Of a DNA stretch of 64,000 nt, positions 44,076-52,951 are shown piece after piece. Each line of letters opens with the position of its first letter. Within the stretch, counting starts at the first letter, position 1. Source of the stretch: Gracilibacillus lacisalsi DSM 19029 (GTDB lineage Bacteria > Bacillota > Bacilli > Bacillales > Amphibacillaceae); NCBI RefSeq assembly GCF_000377765.1, contig NZ_KB898662.1:124001-188000 (forward strand), in the 5' to 3' direction. Made by a program: the position numbers and the translations under genes. The notes beneath the pieces were generated by a model, which saw nothing but the letters and a program-made list of their open reading frames with translations, did not search any database and was not told the origin of the DNA.

Positions 44076-47000
44076 TTATTTAGCTGGCCTTTGACCTTTA
44101 CCAGGTTTTGGTTTGTTTTTTGTAGTTTGATAAACTTTAATCGCTTGTTTGAGTGCTTTTTCTGCCTGCTCCAATTCCATTTTTGTTGCTGTATTGTTAT
44201 CTGCAACAAGTTGAGCTGTTTCAATTGCATCATGGAACACCTTTTTCGATCCTTCATCGTATTTGATAGGGTGATTAGCATTTTCTGTTCGGTCATACAA
44301 TCGCTGTGCTCGATCAATTGTTTTAATTAATTTTGAAGCATCAGCTTGAATGGCCACCTTAAATGTCATACCCGGAAAAAGAACTTCCTCGCCATTATGA
44401 TCTTCCATTACTACATCATTTATAGTGATATTACTGATTTCTGCATCAGCTTTCTTATGTGTACGGAAGATCAACTTTTGTAAACTTTCATTTAAAGAAT
44501 CTGCATCCTCAGATCGATCCTCTGCTACAAATTGTAATTCTCCTGAATTAATTTCATGCGTCAGGATACGGAACCCTTCTTTCTCTGCTGTTTCTGCAAA
44601 ACCTTCAAAACTGATTTGTTCTTCATCAAAGCGAATCGTAACATGTTGAGTTGGCAGTTGTCCTTTCATGCCTTCTAGTCCATATACTAGAGAGAACTTT
44701 TCCCCTGCTCGAACGCTATTTTCACCAGACAAATGCGCTGTTAGCTCGGATGGCTCTTCGTCTTCATCATCTTCTGTAACACGAATAATCGCTTCAGCAT
44801 ACACTTCAGGATTCGCCACACTTGTTGCTCTCACACGTACTTCCCCTGCCGCAAGTGCTGTTACTAATCCATTTTCAGAAACTTCTGCTACTTCCTCAGT
44901 AGATCCTTCCACACTCCATACTACTTCTTTGTTCTCTGCATCTTCCGGTAAAATGGTTGCTTCTAGTTGGTCACTTTCTCCAACTGTTAAATCTACTTCT
45001 TCCTTACTCAGCTTAATAGTTTCTACTATCACTTCTTCATCAGAATTTGATTTATCAAGTGGGATTAAAGTAAACTCATCAACTGTTCTACCACCTATTG
45101 TTTTCGTAATAACTTGAAGATTTTCTCCATTAACTTCTACAGCTGCGTACATTTGCGTTTTTTCATCATCGACAACTTTTTGCCATGGATATTCCGTAAG
45201 ACCGTAGTACTTATTACCAGTACCTCCTGGTGTCAAATAAGTAGTCCCTTCACCTTCAGCAACCTGTTCTCCATTTTTCATCGGATGTGAACGTAAATAA
45301 ATATGGTCATGACCATTAAGAACGAGATCTACACCGAACTCGTCAAATACTGGTACCCAGTTCTCTTGGACAGATTCTGTTACATACGTACTTCCATAAG
45401 GACTACGGTGAAACACTGCAATCGTCCAATCTTTGTCATTTTGTTCTAAATCCCTTCGTAACCACTCACTCTGTTCTTCAAAATCATATTCGCTATTAAG
45501 GAAAACAAAATGAATATTATTATAATCAAACGAATAAACCGTTCCGTCTAGCGTTTCACCAAAATAATCTGAGCTCGGATTATTATAGTGTGCTAAATAA
45601 TCCTCATTCATCCGGGTTCCAGTCACTTCATGGTTACCTACAACCGTTTGCGTAGTTGTGTTTAGCAAATGTTCTTGAGCTGTCTCAAACCACCAATTCC
45701 ACTGCTTTTCATTATGACCATGATCAACCATATCACCAAGGTGAATAATAAATTCACTATCCGGATAATGATTAAACGCTGTATTCACTGTATTGCCCCA
45801 TAGCTGATAGGTCTCTAGCGACCCTGCCTGGGAATCACCAAACACCAAAAATTTCGTTTCGTTGCTATTAGCTGGTGCAGTCTTAAAAGTTCCTGTCTCG
45901 CTATAATATTCCTTACCATCTCCAACACGATACGTATAAGAAGTTCCTGGTTCCAGATCATCTGCACTTGCTTTATGAACACGGATCGTACCATCCAATG
46001 TTGTGTTATAAGAATAGTTTGTCCCTATATATTCCATCACATTGTCTGCATCAAAACCAGAAAATTCTTCGGTTTTCACTAATTCAACAACTGTACCATC
46101 AACACTCGGATGAGTATTCCAGTTAAAACGCCTTTCAGTTGTTGATTCCGCACCCATAGCAACACTAATATTAGTTGGTTCCATTTCCCCAGCGAGTTCT
46201 GAAACTTCAAAGCTGTGTACAGGACTGTGACGATTGCCTTCAACTGCCTGGACCATATGAGTTGTCACTTCTTCGGTTAAAAGTGAGGTATGCAGTATAC
46301 CATTTTCGTCTGTTACTAGATTTTCGTCACCTATACGCTCCCCATTAGCGTAAAGAGAAGCACCTGCTACAGGCTGACCTTGTTCATCCAATACTTCAAA
46401 GGTTGTTGTCTGTCCTTGCGCATATTGCTCGTTCCATTCCAGCACAAGCTCATGACCAATTTGTGATACCATATTTAAACCAGCATAGCGCTGTGGTTCA
46501 GAATCTCCCACTTGTAGTATTTCCCCAGATACAAACTCAATCTGATTTGCACCTTCAGCATCGGCTTTAATGCCATAGTGAATCTGTGCTAAAATTTCGT
46601 CATCTGTAAGGTTCTCGTTCTCCAGATTCTCGAACATTACTTTAACCATCCCAGTTTCTGCATCCATAACTTCTCTTACCTGGCCTTCCTTTAAAAGAGA
46701 ATGAGGCGAGACTGACCAATTCTTCGTTTGATCTGGATCGAATTGAAATTCCAGATGGCCACCACTCAATTTTTCAACTTGGTCACCTTTAATGTCTACC
46801 GTATATGTTTGGCCAGCATATACGTTTTCTAATGTTGTGTAACGGAACTTCGATGAGCCTGTGTCGACATTAAATTGCCATTCACGAATTGTCTCATTGT
46901 CAGACATATCGCGTACTGCAAGCTTAACATCGTGAATACCATCACTTAAACTTTCTTCCGGTGTATAGCTGATTTGCCCATTTAATGGATAAAATGCAGG

Positions 47001-49448
47001 CTCGACTTGCTTACCATCAACATACATTCTTATTTTTTCAGGATTGATTAGCGTGTTAGCAGGATGCAGATCAGGATCGTAATGTGCATCCTCAGCGAAA
47101 GCTTTGATTGTTGGCATGTTTGTTTCAATCGTTTCATCTTCTTCTGGATAAATATCGCGTATGATCGGGGGTTCGCGGTCTTCTTCGACATCTCCGTACA
47201 AAACGCGGATATCATCAACAAAAAGAGTTCCAGCCGTTTTATTACTATTATTTGTCTCCATGTAACGCACTGGCATATCTATCGTTAGAGGTAATGGGCG
47301 CCCCTGCGGAATATTTCCTTCAACATAACGCCATCCCTCCCAGTCTACACCAGGGTTACTACCAGTTAGATTTACAGGAAAGGCGTTACCATCTCCATCA
47401 CGGAACTGTGCACGTAGCCAATGTCCTTGCCCATCACCATATACCCACATTCCTAGCTTGATAGGATAGGCAGGCACCTCTAGTCGGTTGCTAGCACCTT
47501 TTACTGTTAAATAGGCACCAGATGTTCCAGTTTTCCCTCGAAAGTCGTAATCAAGACGTAGTGAATGATCTCCTGAGCGGACATAATCCTGATTAGACTC
47601 CAAATCTGCGTTTACTGATACATAAGTAGCTCCCGACTGATTATAATAACGATCATGAAATGCAAAATCATCTGAAAAACCATCAAAATTTTCTATCATC
47701 ACTGGTGGCTGTCCAACACTTATTCGTGTTTCAGCCGTAACTTCTCCATAGCTTACAACTACTTTCCCATTTACTTCATCTTGGTTTGTAGCCGTAAACA
47801 CTCCCTTATCATTTACGGTACCAATATCCCCTTCGACCATCCAGTCAAATTGGTCTGCATCAGCCTGAATAACTTGGCCATCGCGTAATGCTGTTACATC
47901 TAAGTTCACTGTTTCACCTGGCATAACTGCCATTTCAGTTGCTTCCAGCTGCAGATCAGTCAATTCATTTACAACTTCAACAGATGCCACTCCATCGTTA
48001 ACATTTGTTGATGAAACTCGTAATTCACCAGTGGAAGAATGGCTAGAAGCAGTATACTGGCCATCTGTTATTTCACCGATTTCCTCATCACTACTCCACT
48101 CTAGTAATCCATCGAATGATACAGGATGTCCATTGACATCAACAGCAGATGCATCAAATGAAAAACTTGATCCACTTAAAATCCGCTCAAATGATGGGGA
48201 AATAACCAAATTTTCTGGCTCACCTGTTTCTGGCGCTGTACTAACAAGAAGCAACCCATTCGCATTACTTCGTTCCCCTCCATCAGAACCACTATTTAAC
48301 ATTCGTGCAGTGTTCTCGCCAGGCATTCTGCCAATAAAAGTAGACGATCCACCGCCATCCAAGTTCATCGCATTTTCTACACCTAAGTCTTTCATAACAA
48401 GCGCGAGATCATCTAGCTTTAAACCTTCACTAAAACCGGGCTGACGGCCATCCACTTCATATAACACAATCGAACCGTCTGGCTTAGTACCAATCGCACT
48501 GCGGGGGTGTACCCCAGGGCTTAAATCAGTATTGGCTTCACCATCTTCAACAAGCATGGAATTTCCACCGATTGCTGTCACTACTTCATCCCATGGTGAT
48601 TCAACAAGGAAACTTGCTTCTACAAGATCACCTGCTGTAAGCCCTGCTAAGATCTCTCTTGCAGTCCCGCTCGCGGATAAAACAGCCTGTCCTTCAGTAA
48701 GTTTTGTATTTCCTTCATTCTGCCTCACTTCCACAACTTCCATCATCAACGTTTCGCCACTTTTAACCATACCGGATTGGATATCAAGTATTACTTCATC
48801 ACCACTATTATCCGTTTGTGTTGATGTGTAGTACTTATCTGTATACAAGACAAGCTGATTATTACCACGTAAGCGATTAATATGATTGATCGAAAATGAT
48901 TGGTCGTCTATATGTAACTCTTTATGAAAATGTTGATTGGGACGACCATAAATACTTTGCCCGTCCTCTGTAACACCGAATGCATATTGATTATTCGAAC
49001 TCGGAGTATTATAAATTTCTCCATCTACAATAAACAACCCATTCGGTATGCCTGTTGCTACTTCATAAAAGTCACCATTGATACCAGAAATTACGCGGTT
49101 CCCAGGCCTGTCCACATCCTCTGCCATTTCAGTCAATGTGTGAAAACCACGCACTTTGTCTTGACTTGTCCCACCTTGTAGTTGTAAATCCTCGTTTGCA
49201 GGGTCAAACTCGACAAAATGCATTTTTTGCAAGCCATGTTCTGTCTCCATATTACGCCAATTGTAATTTACATTTGGAACCAGTTCCACCTGCCGTGTGT
49301 CCAATACTTCGCCATATTCTGTTTCAGGCATTGGAGCAGCAGTTGTCGTTATTAGTGGAAAAGAAAGTAAAACCCATGCCAAAAAAAGAAGTATGTAGAA
49401 TACTTTCGCTTTTTTCCTCCACCCATCTTTGGTAAATTTAAGATCCAT
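44076..49448 (-). CDS. Giant secreted phosphodiester glycosidase/metallophosphatase protein
   Basis: 1790 residues. Signal peptide 1-38; NAGPA-type phosphodiester glycosidase about 115-405 (SGINGDFYEVATGIPNG, NAMNLDGGGSSTFIGR); Ig-like domains about 410-580; carbohydrate-binding-like domain about 585-752; cohesin-like domain about 865-990; purple-acid-phosphatase-type N-domain about 1090-1190; metallophosphatase about 1197-1450 with metal motifs VFGDSQ, HLGDMVDHG, GNHE and NGHDH; Big2 domain about 1477-1558; second cohesin-like domain about 1570-1702; FIVAR-type helical repeat to 1778 and a Lys/Pro-rich basic tail. It should cleave sugar-1-phosphodiesters and release phosphate, perhaps from teichoic acid or other phosphoglycans. 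No LPXTG anchor is seen. Confidence 0.88.
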   Translation of the reverse strand: MDLKFTKDGWRKKAKVFYILLFLAWVLLSFPLITTTAAPMPETEYGEVLDTRQVELVPNVNYNWRNMETEHGLQKMHFVEFDPANEDLQLQGGTSQDKVRGFHTLTEMAEDVDRPGNRVISGINGDFYEVATGIPNGLFIVDGEIYNTPSSNNQYAFGVTEDGQSIYGRPNQHFHKELHIDDQSFSINHINRLRGNNQLVLYTDKYYTSTQTDNSGDEVILDIQSGMVKSGETLMMEVVEVRQNEGNTKLTEGQAVLSASGTAREILAGLTAGDLVEASFLVESPWDEVVTAIGGNSMLVEDGEANTDLSPGVHPRSAIGTKPDGSIVLYEVDGRQPGFSEGLKLDDLALVMKDLGVENAMNLDGGGSSTFIGRMPGENTARMLNSGSDGGERSNANGLLLVSTAPETGEPENLVISPSFERILSGSSFSFDASAVDVNGHPVSFDGLLEWSSDEEIGEITDGQYTASSHSSTGELRVSSTNVNDGVASVEVVNELTDLQLEATEMAVMPGETVNLDVTALRDGQVIQADADQFDWMVEGDIGTVNDKGVFTATNQDEVNGKVVVSYGEVTAETRISVGQPPVMIENFDGFSDDFAFHDRYYNQSGATYVSVNADLESNQDYVRSGDHSLRLDYDFRGKTGTSGAYLTVKGASNRLEVPAYPIKLGMWVYGDGQGHWLRAQFRDGDGNAFPVNLTGSNPGVDWEGWRYVEGNIPQGRPLPLTIDMPVRYMETNNSNKTAGTLFVDDIRVLYGDVEEDREPPIIRDIYPEEDETIETNMPTIKAFAEDAHYDPDLHPANTLINPEKIRMYVDGKQVEPAFYPLNGQISYTPEESLSDGIHDVKLAVRDMSDNETIREWQFNVDTGSSKFRYTTLENVYAGQTYTVDIKGDQVEKLSGGHLEFQFDPDQTKNWSVSPHSLLKEGQVREVMDAETGMVKVMFENLENENLTDDEILAQIHYGIKADAEGANQIEFVSGEILQVGDSEPQRYAGLNMVSQIGHELVLEWNEQYAQGQTTTFEVLDEQGQPVAGASLYANGERIGDENLVTDENGILHTSLLTEEVTTHMVQAVEGNRHSPVHSFEVSELAGEMEPTNISVAMGAESTTERRFNWNTHPSVDGTVVELVKTEEFSGFDADNVMEYIGTNYSYNTTLDGTIRVHKASADDLEPGTSYTYRVGDGKEYYSETGTFKTAPANSNETKFLVFGDSQAGSLETYQLWGNTVNTAFNHYPDSEFIIHLGDMVDHGHNEKQWNWWFETAQEHLLNTTTQTVVGNHEVTGTRMNEDYLAHYNNPSSDYFGETLDGTVYSFDYNNIHFVFLNSEYDFEEQSEWLRRDLEQNDKDWTIAVFHRSPYGSTYVTESVQENWVPVFDEFGVDLVLNGHDHIYLRSHPMKNGEQVAEGEGTTYLTPGGTGNKYYGLTEYPWQKVVDDEKTQMYAAVEVNGENLQVITKTIGGRTVDEFTLIPLDKSNSDEEVIVETIKLSKEEVDLTVGESDQLEATILPEDAENKEVVWSVEGSTEEVAEVSENGLVTALAAGEVRVRATSVANPEVYAEAIIRVTEDDEDEEPSELTAHLSGENSVRAGEKFSLVYGLEGMKGQLPTQHVTIRFDEEQISFEGFAETAEKEGFRILTHEINSGELQFVAEDRSEDADSLNESLQKLIFRTHKKADAEISNITINDVVMEDHNGEEVLFPGMTFKVAIQADASKLIKTIDRAQRLYDRTENANHPIKYDEGSKKVFHDAIETAQLVADNNTATKMELEQAEKALKQAIKVYQTTKNKPKPGKGQRPAK

Positions 49449-49793
49449 CCTTTAACCTCCTAAAATTTAATATTATAATTTCCAACATCTATTCTAGGAA
49501 GCTAATATTAAGTAGAACATGTATTTGTATGAATTTTTTGTAAATGTTTACTCATTTGTCAACAAATAGGTAAAATGACATAGGTATAATGTTTTGTTTG
49601 TGTTTTTCTTTATACAAGTAATAAACCTGATATGGGAGAATGAACATTCCTGTCCTTTTTTCTAACTTTAAGGAATTGTAGAAACTTACTTATGAGAGGT
49701 TTGGTTAACTTCTGTGGTATGTTAAAAATGAAGAAAGTTTTCTAAAATCTCATGAAATACAGACGATAGATCTGTGAAAACGCAATTTAATAG

Positions 49794-49826
49794 TTGACAT
49801 TTCTATTTATTTGTGAGACTATAGAT
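49794..49826 (+). promoter_or_regulatory. Candidate promoter for the structured RNA/cvfB leader
   Basis: A perfect TTGACA at 49794-49799 precedes ACTATAGAT at 49818-49826. Spacing to TATAGA is 20 bases, longer than ideal, so the -10 choice is uncertain. The preceding 345 bases (49449-49793) hold nothing recognisable. Confidence 0.45.
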
Positions 49827-49829
49827 AAG

Positions 49830-50112
49830 TTAACAAAGTGAAGTAACAAATAAGTGTATCTGGCATTCTACGGAAAGTTTTTCGAAGATGCTTATTCACA
49901 CTGGCGCGACTAAGGGGTCGCAAGGACGTAAGAGCAGGTAGGGCTTATGTTGCTTAAGTTAGAAAATTCCCAGTGGAACATGTACCGCGGTTAAGTGAAA
50001 TTCAAAAAATGAAATTTCCCACCCTAATTTATAGGGATATTAAAAAATAAAAAATCTTATGTGTTACTTTAGAAATCAAAGGGGTACTCTTATAGTAAGA
50101 GTACCCCTTTTC
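49830..50112 (+). ncRNA. Candidate structured RNA or attenuating leader upstream of cvfB
   Basis: About 280 bases between a TTGACA promoter and a strong terminator, without a good ORF. Predictable stems: AGTGT/ACACT (49853-49857 with 49898-49902) enclosing GCAT/ATGC (49863-49866 with 49888-49891) and CGGAA/TTTCG; GCGAC/GTCGC (49906-49910 with 49917-49921); TTCC/GGAA (49967-49978); CCCTA/TAGGG (50022-50036). GC-rich, purine-rich unpaired stretches such as AAGGACGTAAGAGCAGGTAG look like conserved RNA. It matches no riboswitch class I can recall. It may be a stand-alone small RNA or a leader regulating cvfB by termination. Confidence 0.55.
50081..50112 (+). terminator. Intrinsic terminator between the structured RNA and cvfB
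   Basis: GGGGTACTCTTA (50081-50092) and TAAGAGTACCCC (50096-50107) form a perfect 12-bp stem with a three-base loop, followed by TTTT. It ends about 20 bases before the cvfB ribosome site, where terminators of attenuated leaders sit. Confidence 0.85.
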
Positions 50113-50145
50113 CAATACATATAAATGAAGAAAGAAGGTTTTAAC

Positions 50146-50994
50146 ATGAATAATCAAATAGGTACAATCCAAACGCTGGAGGTGCTACGAAAAATCGATA
50201 CTGGTTATGTTTTAGAAAACGACATACTCCTTCACCATAATGAAACAGCGTCGGAACTTGAAGCTGAGCAAACTGTTGATGTTTTCCTATATCAGGATAA
50301 AAAAGGACAAACTGTTGCAACTACACAATTACCAACTATTCAAATCGATACGTATGGCTGGGCTGAAGTTGTGGAAGTCTTACCACACTTAGGAGTATTT
50401 GTTAATATTGGTACATCAAAAGAAATTCTCGTATCAAAAGATGACCTGCCATTGTTTGAAAACGTATGGCCAGCAGTAGATGACAAGCTTTATGTTACAT
50501 TAGGAAAAGATCGTAAAGGACGCCTGCTCGCAATCCCTGCAACAGAGGGAATTTTGGAAAGGGAATTTGAATTTGCACCGGATGATTTATTAAATACAAC
50601 CATTAGTGGTCGCATCTATCGTACAGACAGAGAAGGCTCTGTATGTATAACTGCTGAAGGTTATCGCGGATTTATCCATCACACCGAACGAAAAGAAGAA
50701 CCACGATTAGGTGAACTTGTGAAGGGTCGCGTGATTGAAGTGAAGCATGATGGCACATTAAATGTGTCACTAAGACCATTAAAACAGCACAGTATGGGTG
50801 AAGATGCTGATGCGATATTAGCACGATTAGATGAAAGTGATGGTGTTATTCCGTTTTCCGACAAAAGTGACCCAGAAGATATCCGTGACACATTTAACAT
50901 AAGTAAAGCAGCATTCAAACGTGCACTTGGTAAGTTGATGAAAGAAAGAAAAATTGAACAACGTGATGGAAAAACTTATTTAATCACCAAATAA
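50146..50994 (+). CDS. cvfB: CvfB/YitL family S1 RNA-binding protein
   Basis: 282 residues from the ATG at 50146, seven bases after AGAAGG; an ATG at 50125 is in frame but lies within that site. Successive S1-type beta-barrels are visible (GTIQTLEVLRKIDTGYVLEN; YGWAEVVEVLPHLGVFVNIG; GRIYRTDREGSVCITAEGYR with GFIHHTERKEEPRLGELVKG), then a C-terminal winged-helix region (DPEDIRDTFNISKAAFKRAL). CvfB proteins bind RNA; in Staphylococcus they influence virulence gene expression. The structured leader upstream suggests post-transcriptional control. Confidence 0.92.
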   Translation: MNNQIGTIQTLEVLRKIDTGYVLENDILLHHNETASELEAEQTVDVFLYQDKKGQTVATTQLPTIQIDTYGWAEVVEVLPHLGVFVNIGTSKEILVSKDDLPLFENVWPAVDDKLYVTLGKDRKGRLLAIPATEGILEREFEFAPDDLLNTTISGRIYRTDREGSVCITAEGYRGFIHHTERKEEPRLGELVKGRVIEVKHDGTLNVSLRPLKQHSMGEDADAILARLDESDGVIPFSDKSDPEDIRDTFNISKAAFKRALGKLMKERKIEQRDGKTYLITK

Positions 50995-51072
50995 CTGCAC
51001 TTGTCTCAATATTTCGCGCCCTACAAGATCGGCATCTATCGTCAAATAAATAAAATACCTTTAATAGGCAGA

Positions 51073-51108
51073 AACTGTTGTATCAAAGTTATTTTTGATA
51101 CAACAGTT
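51073..51108. repeat. Perfect 15-bp inverted repeat downstream of cvfB
   Basis: AACTGTTGTATCAAA and TTTGATACAACAGTT flank a six-base loop. It lies about 80 bases past the cvfB stop without a T run, so it is either a weak terminator or an independent element. Confidence 0.6.
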
Positions 51109-51126
51109 GATAAAGTGGAATATATG

Positions 51127-51290
51127 TATATAAGAAAAGCGCTGAGCACCCGTTTAGAAACGTACCGACTGGAGCGCACCAACTGAGATAAAGGAATCAC
51201 GTTGAGTTTACGAACCGATGATGACTTATCGTAGGGCGATTCGTGAAGTCGCTAATTTCTGGGCATTTGAAGCTAGACAGGCACCCAATT
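51127..51290. repeat. Probable dispersed intergenic repeat (MITE/bcr-like)
   Basis: A mixed-composition stretch with no gene, running from AAGAAAAGCGCTGAGCACCC to GAAGCTAGACAGGCACCC. Its phrases (GACTGGAGCGC, GAGATAAAGGAATCACG, GATGATGACTTATCGTAGGG, GCTAATTTCTGGGC) read like a repeat family I associate with Oceanobacillus/Bacillus-type intergenic regions. It contains small dyads such as GCGATTC/GAAGTCGC. Copy number cannot be judged from one copy. Confidence 0.5.
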
Positions 51291-51329
51291 TTCATGCTTT
51301 CTTTCCTTATTATATTAAATGCCACAAGT

Positions 51330-51554
51330 CTATTCCTCATAGCATGTTTCGTACCCACTCTTCATTAACCAGCTTTGACAAGCCAATCCTATATCGTGAA
51401 AAATTTCTGTTTCCACGTTTAATTCCATACTTTTATCTGAACTTGGATATTCAGGTGATTCATTGATAATAAGTAAAGTCTCTTCATCTACCCATTCTAT
51501 ATCAAATTTATTATGGACATCACAATATTCAGTTTGAACAGATCTTATAGACAC
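51330..51554 (-). pseudogene. C-terminal fragment of an unrecognised protein, cut at the palindrome array
   Basis: A 74-codon open frame ending at 51330. Its body (VHNKFDIEWVDEETLLIINE, then KSMELNVETEIFHDIGLACQ) looks like real protein, with a strand pattern resembling C-termini of DUF5412-type proteins. Its only possible start is a GTG inside a repeat half-unit (MSIRS), with no ribosome site. The likeliest reading is a gene truncated by the repeat array. It could also be a genuine small protein. Confidence 0.4.
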
Positions 51555-51757
51555 TTATTCTCGATTTTGCTTTATTTTGTCTATAAGACTAATTCTTAGG
51601 GACACTTTTCCTCGGTTTATCTTCCTTCTGTCCGTAAGATTGGTTCTTACGGACAAAGATATCGAATTCATTTCTTTTTTGTCCATAAGATTGATTCTTA
51701 CGGACATTTATTTTCCATTTGACTTTCTTCTGTCCATAAGATTAGTTTTCACATACT
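51543..51757. repeat. Array of 27-nt palindromes with exact 51-nt period
   Basis: Palindromic units with arms TGTCCGTAAGA and TCTTACGGACA around a five-base loop start at 51578, 51629, 51680 and 51731. A further right arm alone lies at 51543-51553. Every step is exactly 51 bases, and each spacer is 24 bases, pyrimidine-rich and different in sequence. The second unit is a perfect dyad; the first and last are degenerate. Because 51 is divisible by three, the plus strand stays open as a 17-residue repeat (LSIRLILTD...), but no ribosome site supports translation. Confidence 0.8.
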
Positions 51758-51789
51758 ATCGTCTACACTTTATTCTCTCGGATTATTGG

Positions 51790-52446
51790 CTATACTTTAC
51801 CAAAACATACATTTTTCACTGCATTCAACACAAGTTTTTGCTCAGTTGGGTGCATTAATCCATCTTTTAAATGTGCCGGAGCTAAACATAAAACATGACC
51901 TTTCCCATAATCATGGTACCACCCAGCTATTGATGATCCATCTACCGATTTAGATGTCAAAAATACATTGGTTTCGGCTTGATCACACTCCACAAAATAG
52001 TGCTCATCAATTATGGTAAAGCTATCTCCTTCCTCGATTAAATCGGAATTCGCTTCAGGATAATACGTAACATGTTGATGTTCAGTCGGGTGATATTTAA
52101 AATAGCCATGAAGCATGGAAGTGTATGGACTGATCTCTTCATAAGACGCCATCCCAGAATGCCAAGCTAACCATCCACCACCATTTTCAACATAGCTGGA
52201 TATAGCAACTGCTGCATCATCATCCATCCAAGTCTTTACCTCTTCGTCTTCAGGATTTATTCGGTTTTCAGCAAATAGAATGACCGCATCTGGTTTACTT
52301 GCTAAACTTTCAACCAATTGATCTACTGTTCGGTATTCTATATCTAGTTGCTCCCTTATTGGCTGGATAGCAGATTCTAATGCTTCCACCGCCCAACTTC
52401 TTCTGTGATAAAAGTCACCAAGTACTGCTGTAACTCGTTTGGCCAC
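51790..52446 (-). CDS. Stand-alone ThuA domain protein
   Basis: 218 residues from the GTG at 52446, seven bases after GGAGGG. Class-I glutamine-amidotransferase-like ThuA fold: RVTAVLGDFYHRRSWAVEAL, DAVILFAENR, SSYVENGGGWLAWHSGMASY, HGYFKYHPTEHQHVTYYPEA, VLCLAPAHLKDGLMHPTEQK. No signal peptide, so it is cytoplasmic, unlike the secreted ThuA protein at 31997. Members are linked to 3-keto-sugar/trehalose use. It lies 17 bases after a VOC protein gene. Confidence 0.85.
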   Translation of the reverse strand: MAKRVTAVLGDFYHRRSWAVEALESAIQPIREQLDIEYRTVDQLVESLASKPDAVILFAENRINPEDEEVKTWMDDDAAVAISSYVENGGGWLAWHSGMASYEEISPYTSMLHGYFKYHPTEHQHVTYYPEANSDLIEEGDSFTIIDEHYFVECDQAETNVFLTSKSVDGSSIAGWYHDYGKGHVLCLAPAHLKDGLMHPTEQKLVLNAVKNVCFGKV

Positions 52447-52463
52447 TTGTGATCCCTCCACTG

Positions 52464-52919
52464 TTATGAATCATTTTCTAAAAGCTCCGTAATAATCTTT
52501 AAATCTTTCAACGTATCCATATAAGCATAACGCCCACCTGGATATTCACCTTTTTGCTGCAATGTCATCCCTTTATCTTCCATCACTGTCACTTTTTCTT
52601 TTAAATCGTTGACTACAAAGGCAATATGATGTGGGCCTTCACCATGTTGATCTAAATATTCACGCCATGTACTAGGGTGTTCATCAGGTTCGATCAATTC
52701 CAGTTGTAATGAACCCATATCAAAAAAGGCTAGCTTTGCTCTAGCAGGCGTGCTTTCCCCTTTGTATTTCGTTTGTGACTGTTCCAGAGCATCTGTCAGA
52801 TTAATGGAAGGCTTTTTCATTCCAAAAAAGTCTGCATATGTTTGTGCTGTTCTTTCAATGTCATGTACAAGAATCCCTATTTGAGTAATCACGTTTGTTC
52901 CTAACATATTTTTCTCCAT
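52464..52919 (-). CDS. VOC/glyoxalase family protein
   Basis: 151 residues, two beta-alpha-beta-beta-beta modules. Metal-ligand positions are evident: ITQIGILVHDIERTAQTYAD (His), LQLELIEPDEHPSTW (Glu), GEGPHHIAFVV (His) and KIITELLEND (Glu), the order of methylmalonyl-CoA-epimerase-like VOC enzymes. The substrate is likely the same sugar derivative handled by the ThuA protein, given the tight spacing. AGGAGG precedes the ATG. Confidence 0.85.
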   Translation of the reverse strand: MEKNMLGTNVITQIGILVHDIERTAQTYADFFGMKKPSINLTDALEQSQTKYKGESTPARAKLAFFDMGSLQLELIEPDEHPSTWREYLDQHGEGPHHIAFVVNDLKEKVTVMEDKGMTLQQKGEYPGGRYAYMDTLKDLKIITELLENDS

Positions 52920-52951
52920 TTAATAACCTCCTAAATTTATAGACTAGCCAT

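Noticed and set aside
49967..49990. T-box motif (GTGGAAC...ACCGCGG)
   Set aside because: The conserved T-box core is interrupted by extra bases, no specifier stem is evident, and the gene downstream is not an aminoacyl-tRNA or amino-acid gene.
51578..51757. CRISPR array (27-nt repeats, 24-nt spacers)
   Set aside because: Only four units, each a complete palindrome; arms drift between copies, spacers share pyrimidine-rich composition and similar ends, and no cas gene or leader is present.
51577..51858. Protein with 17-residue LSIRLILTD-type repeats
   Set aside because: The periodicity is fully explained by the palindrome DNA repeat; there is no ribosome site before the TTG start, and the frame runs into the antisense of the ThuA gene.
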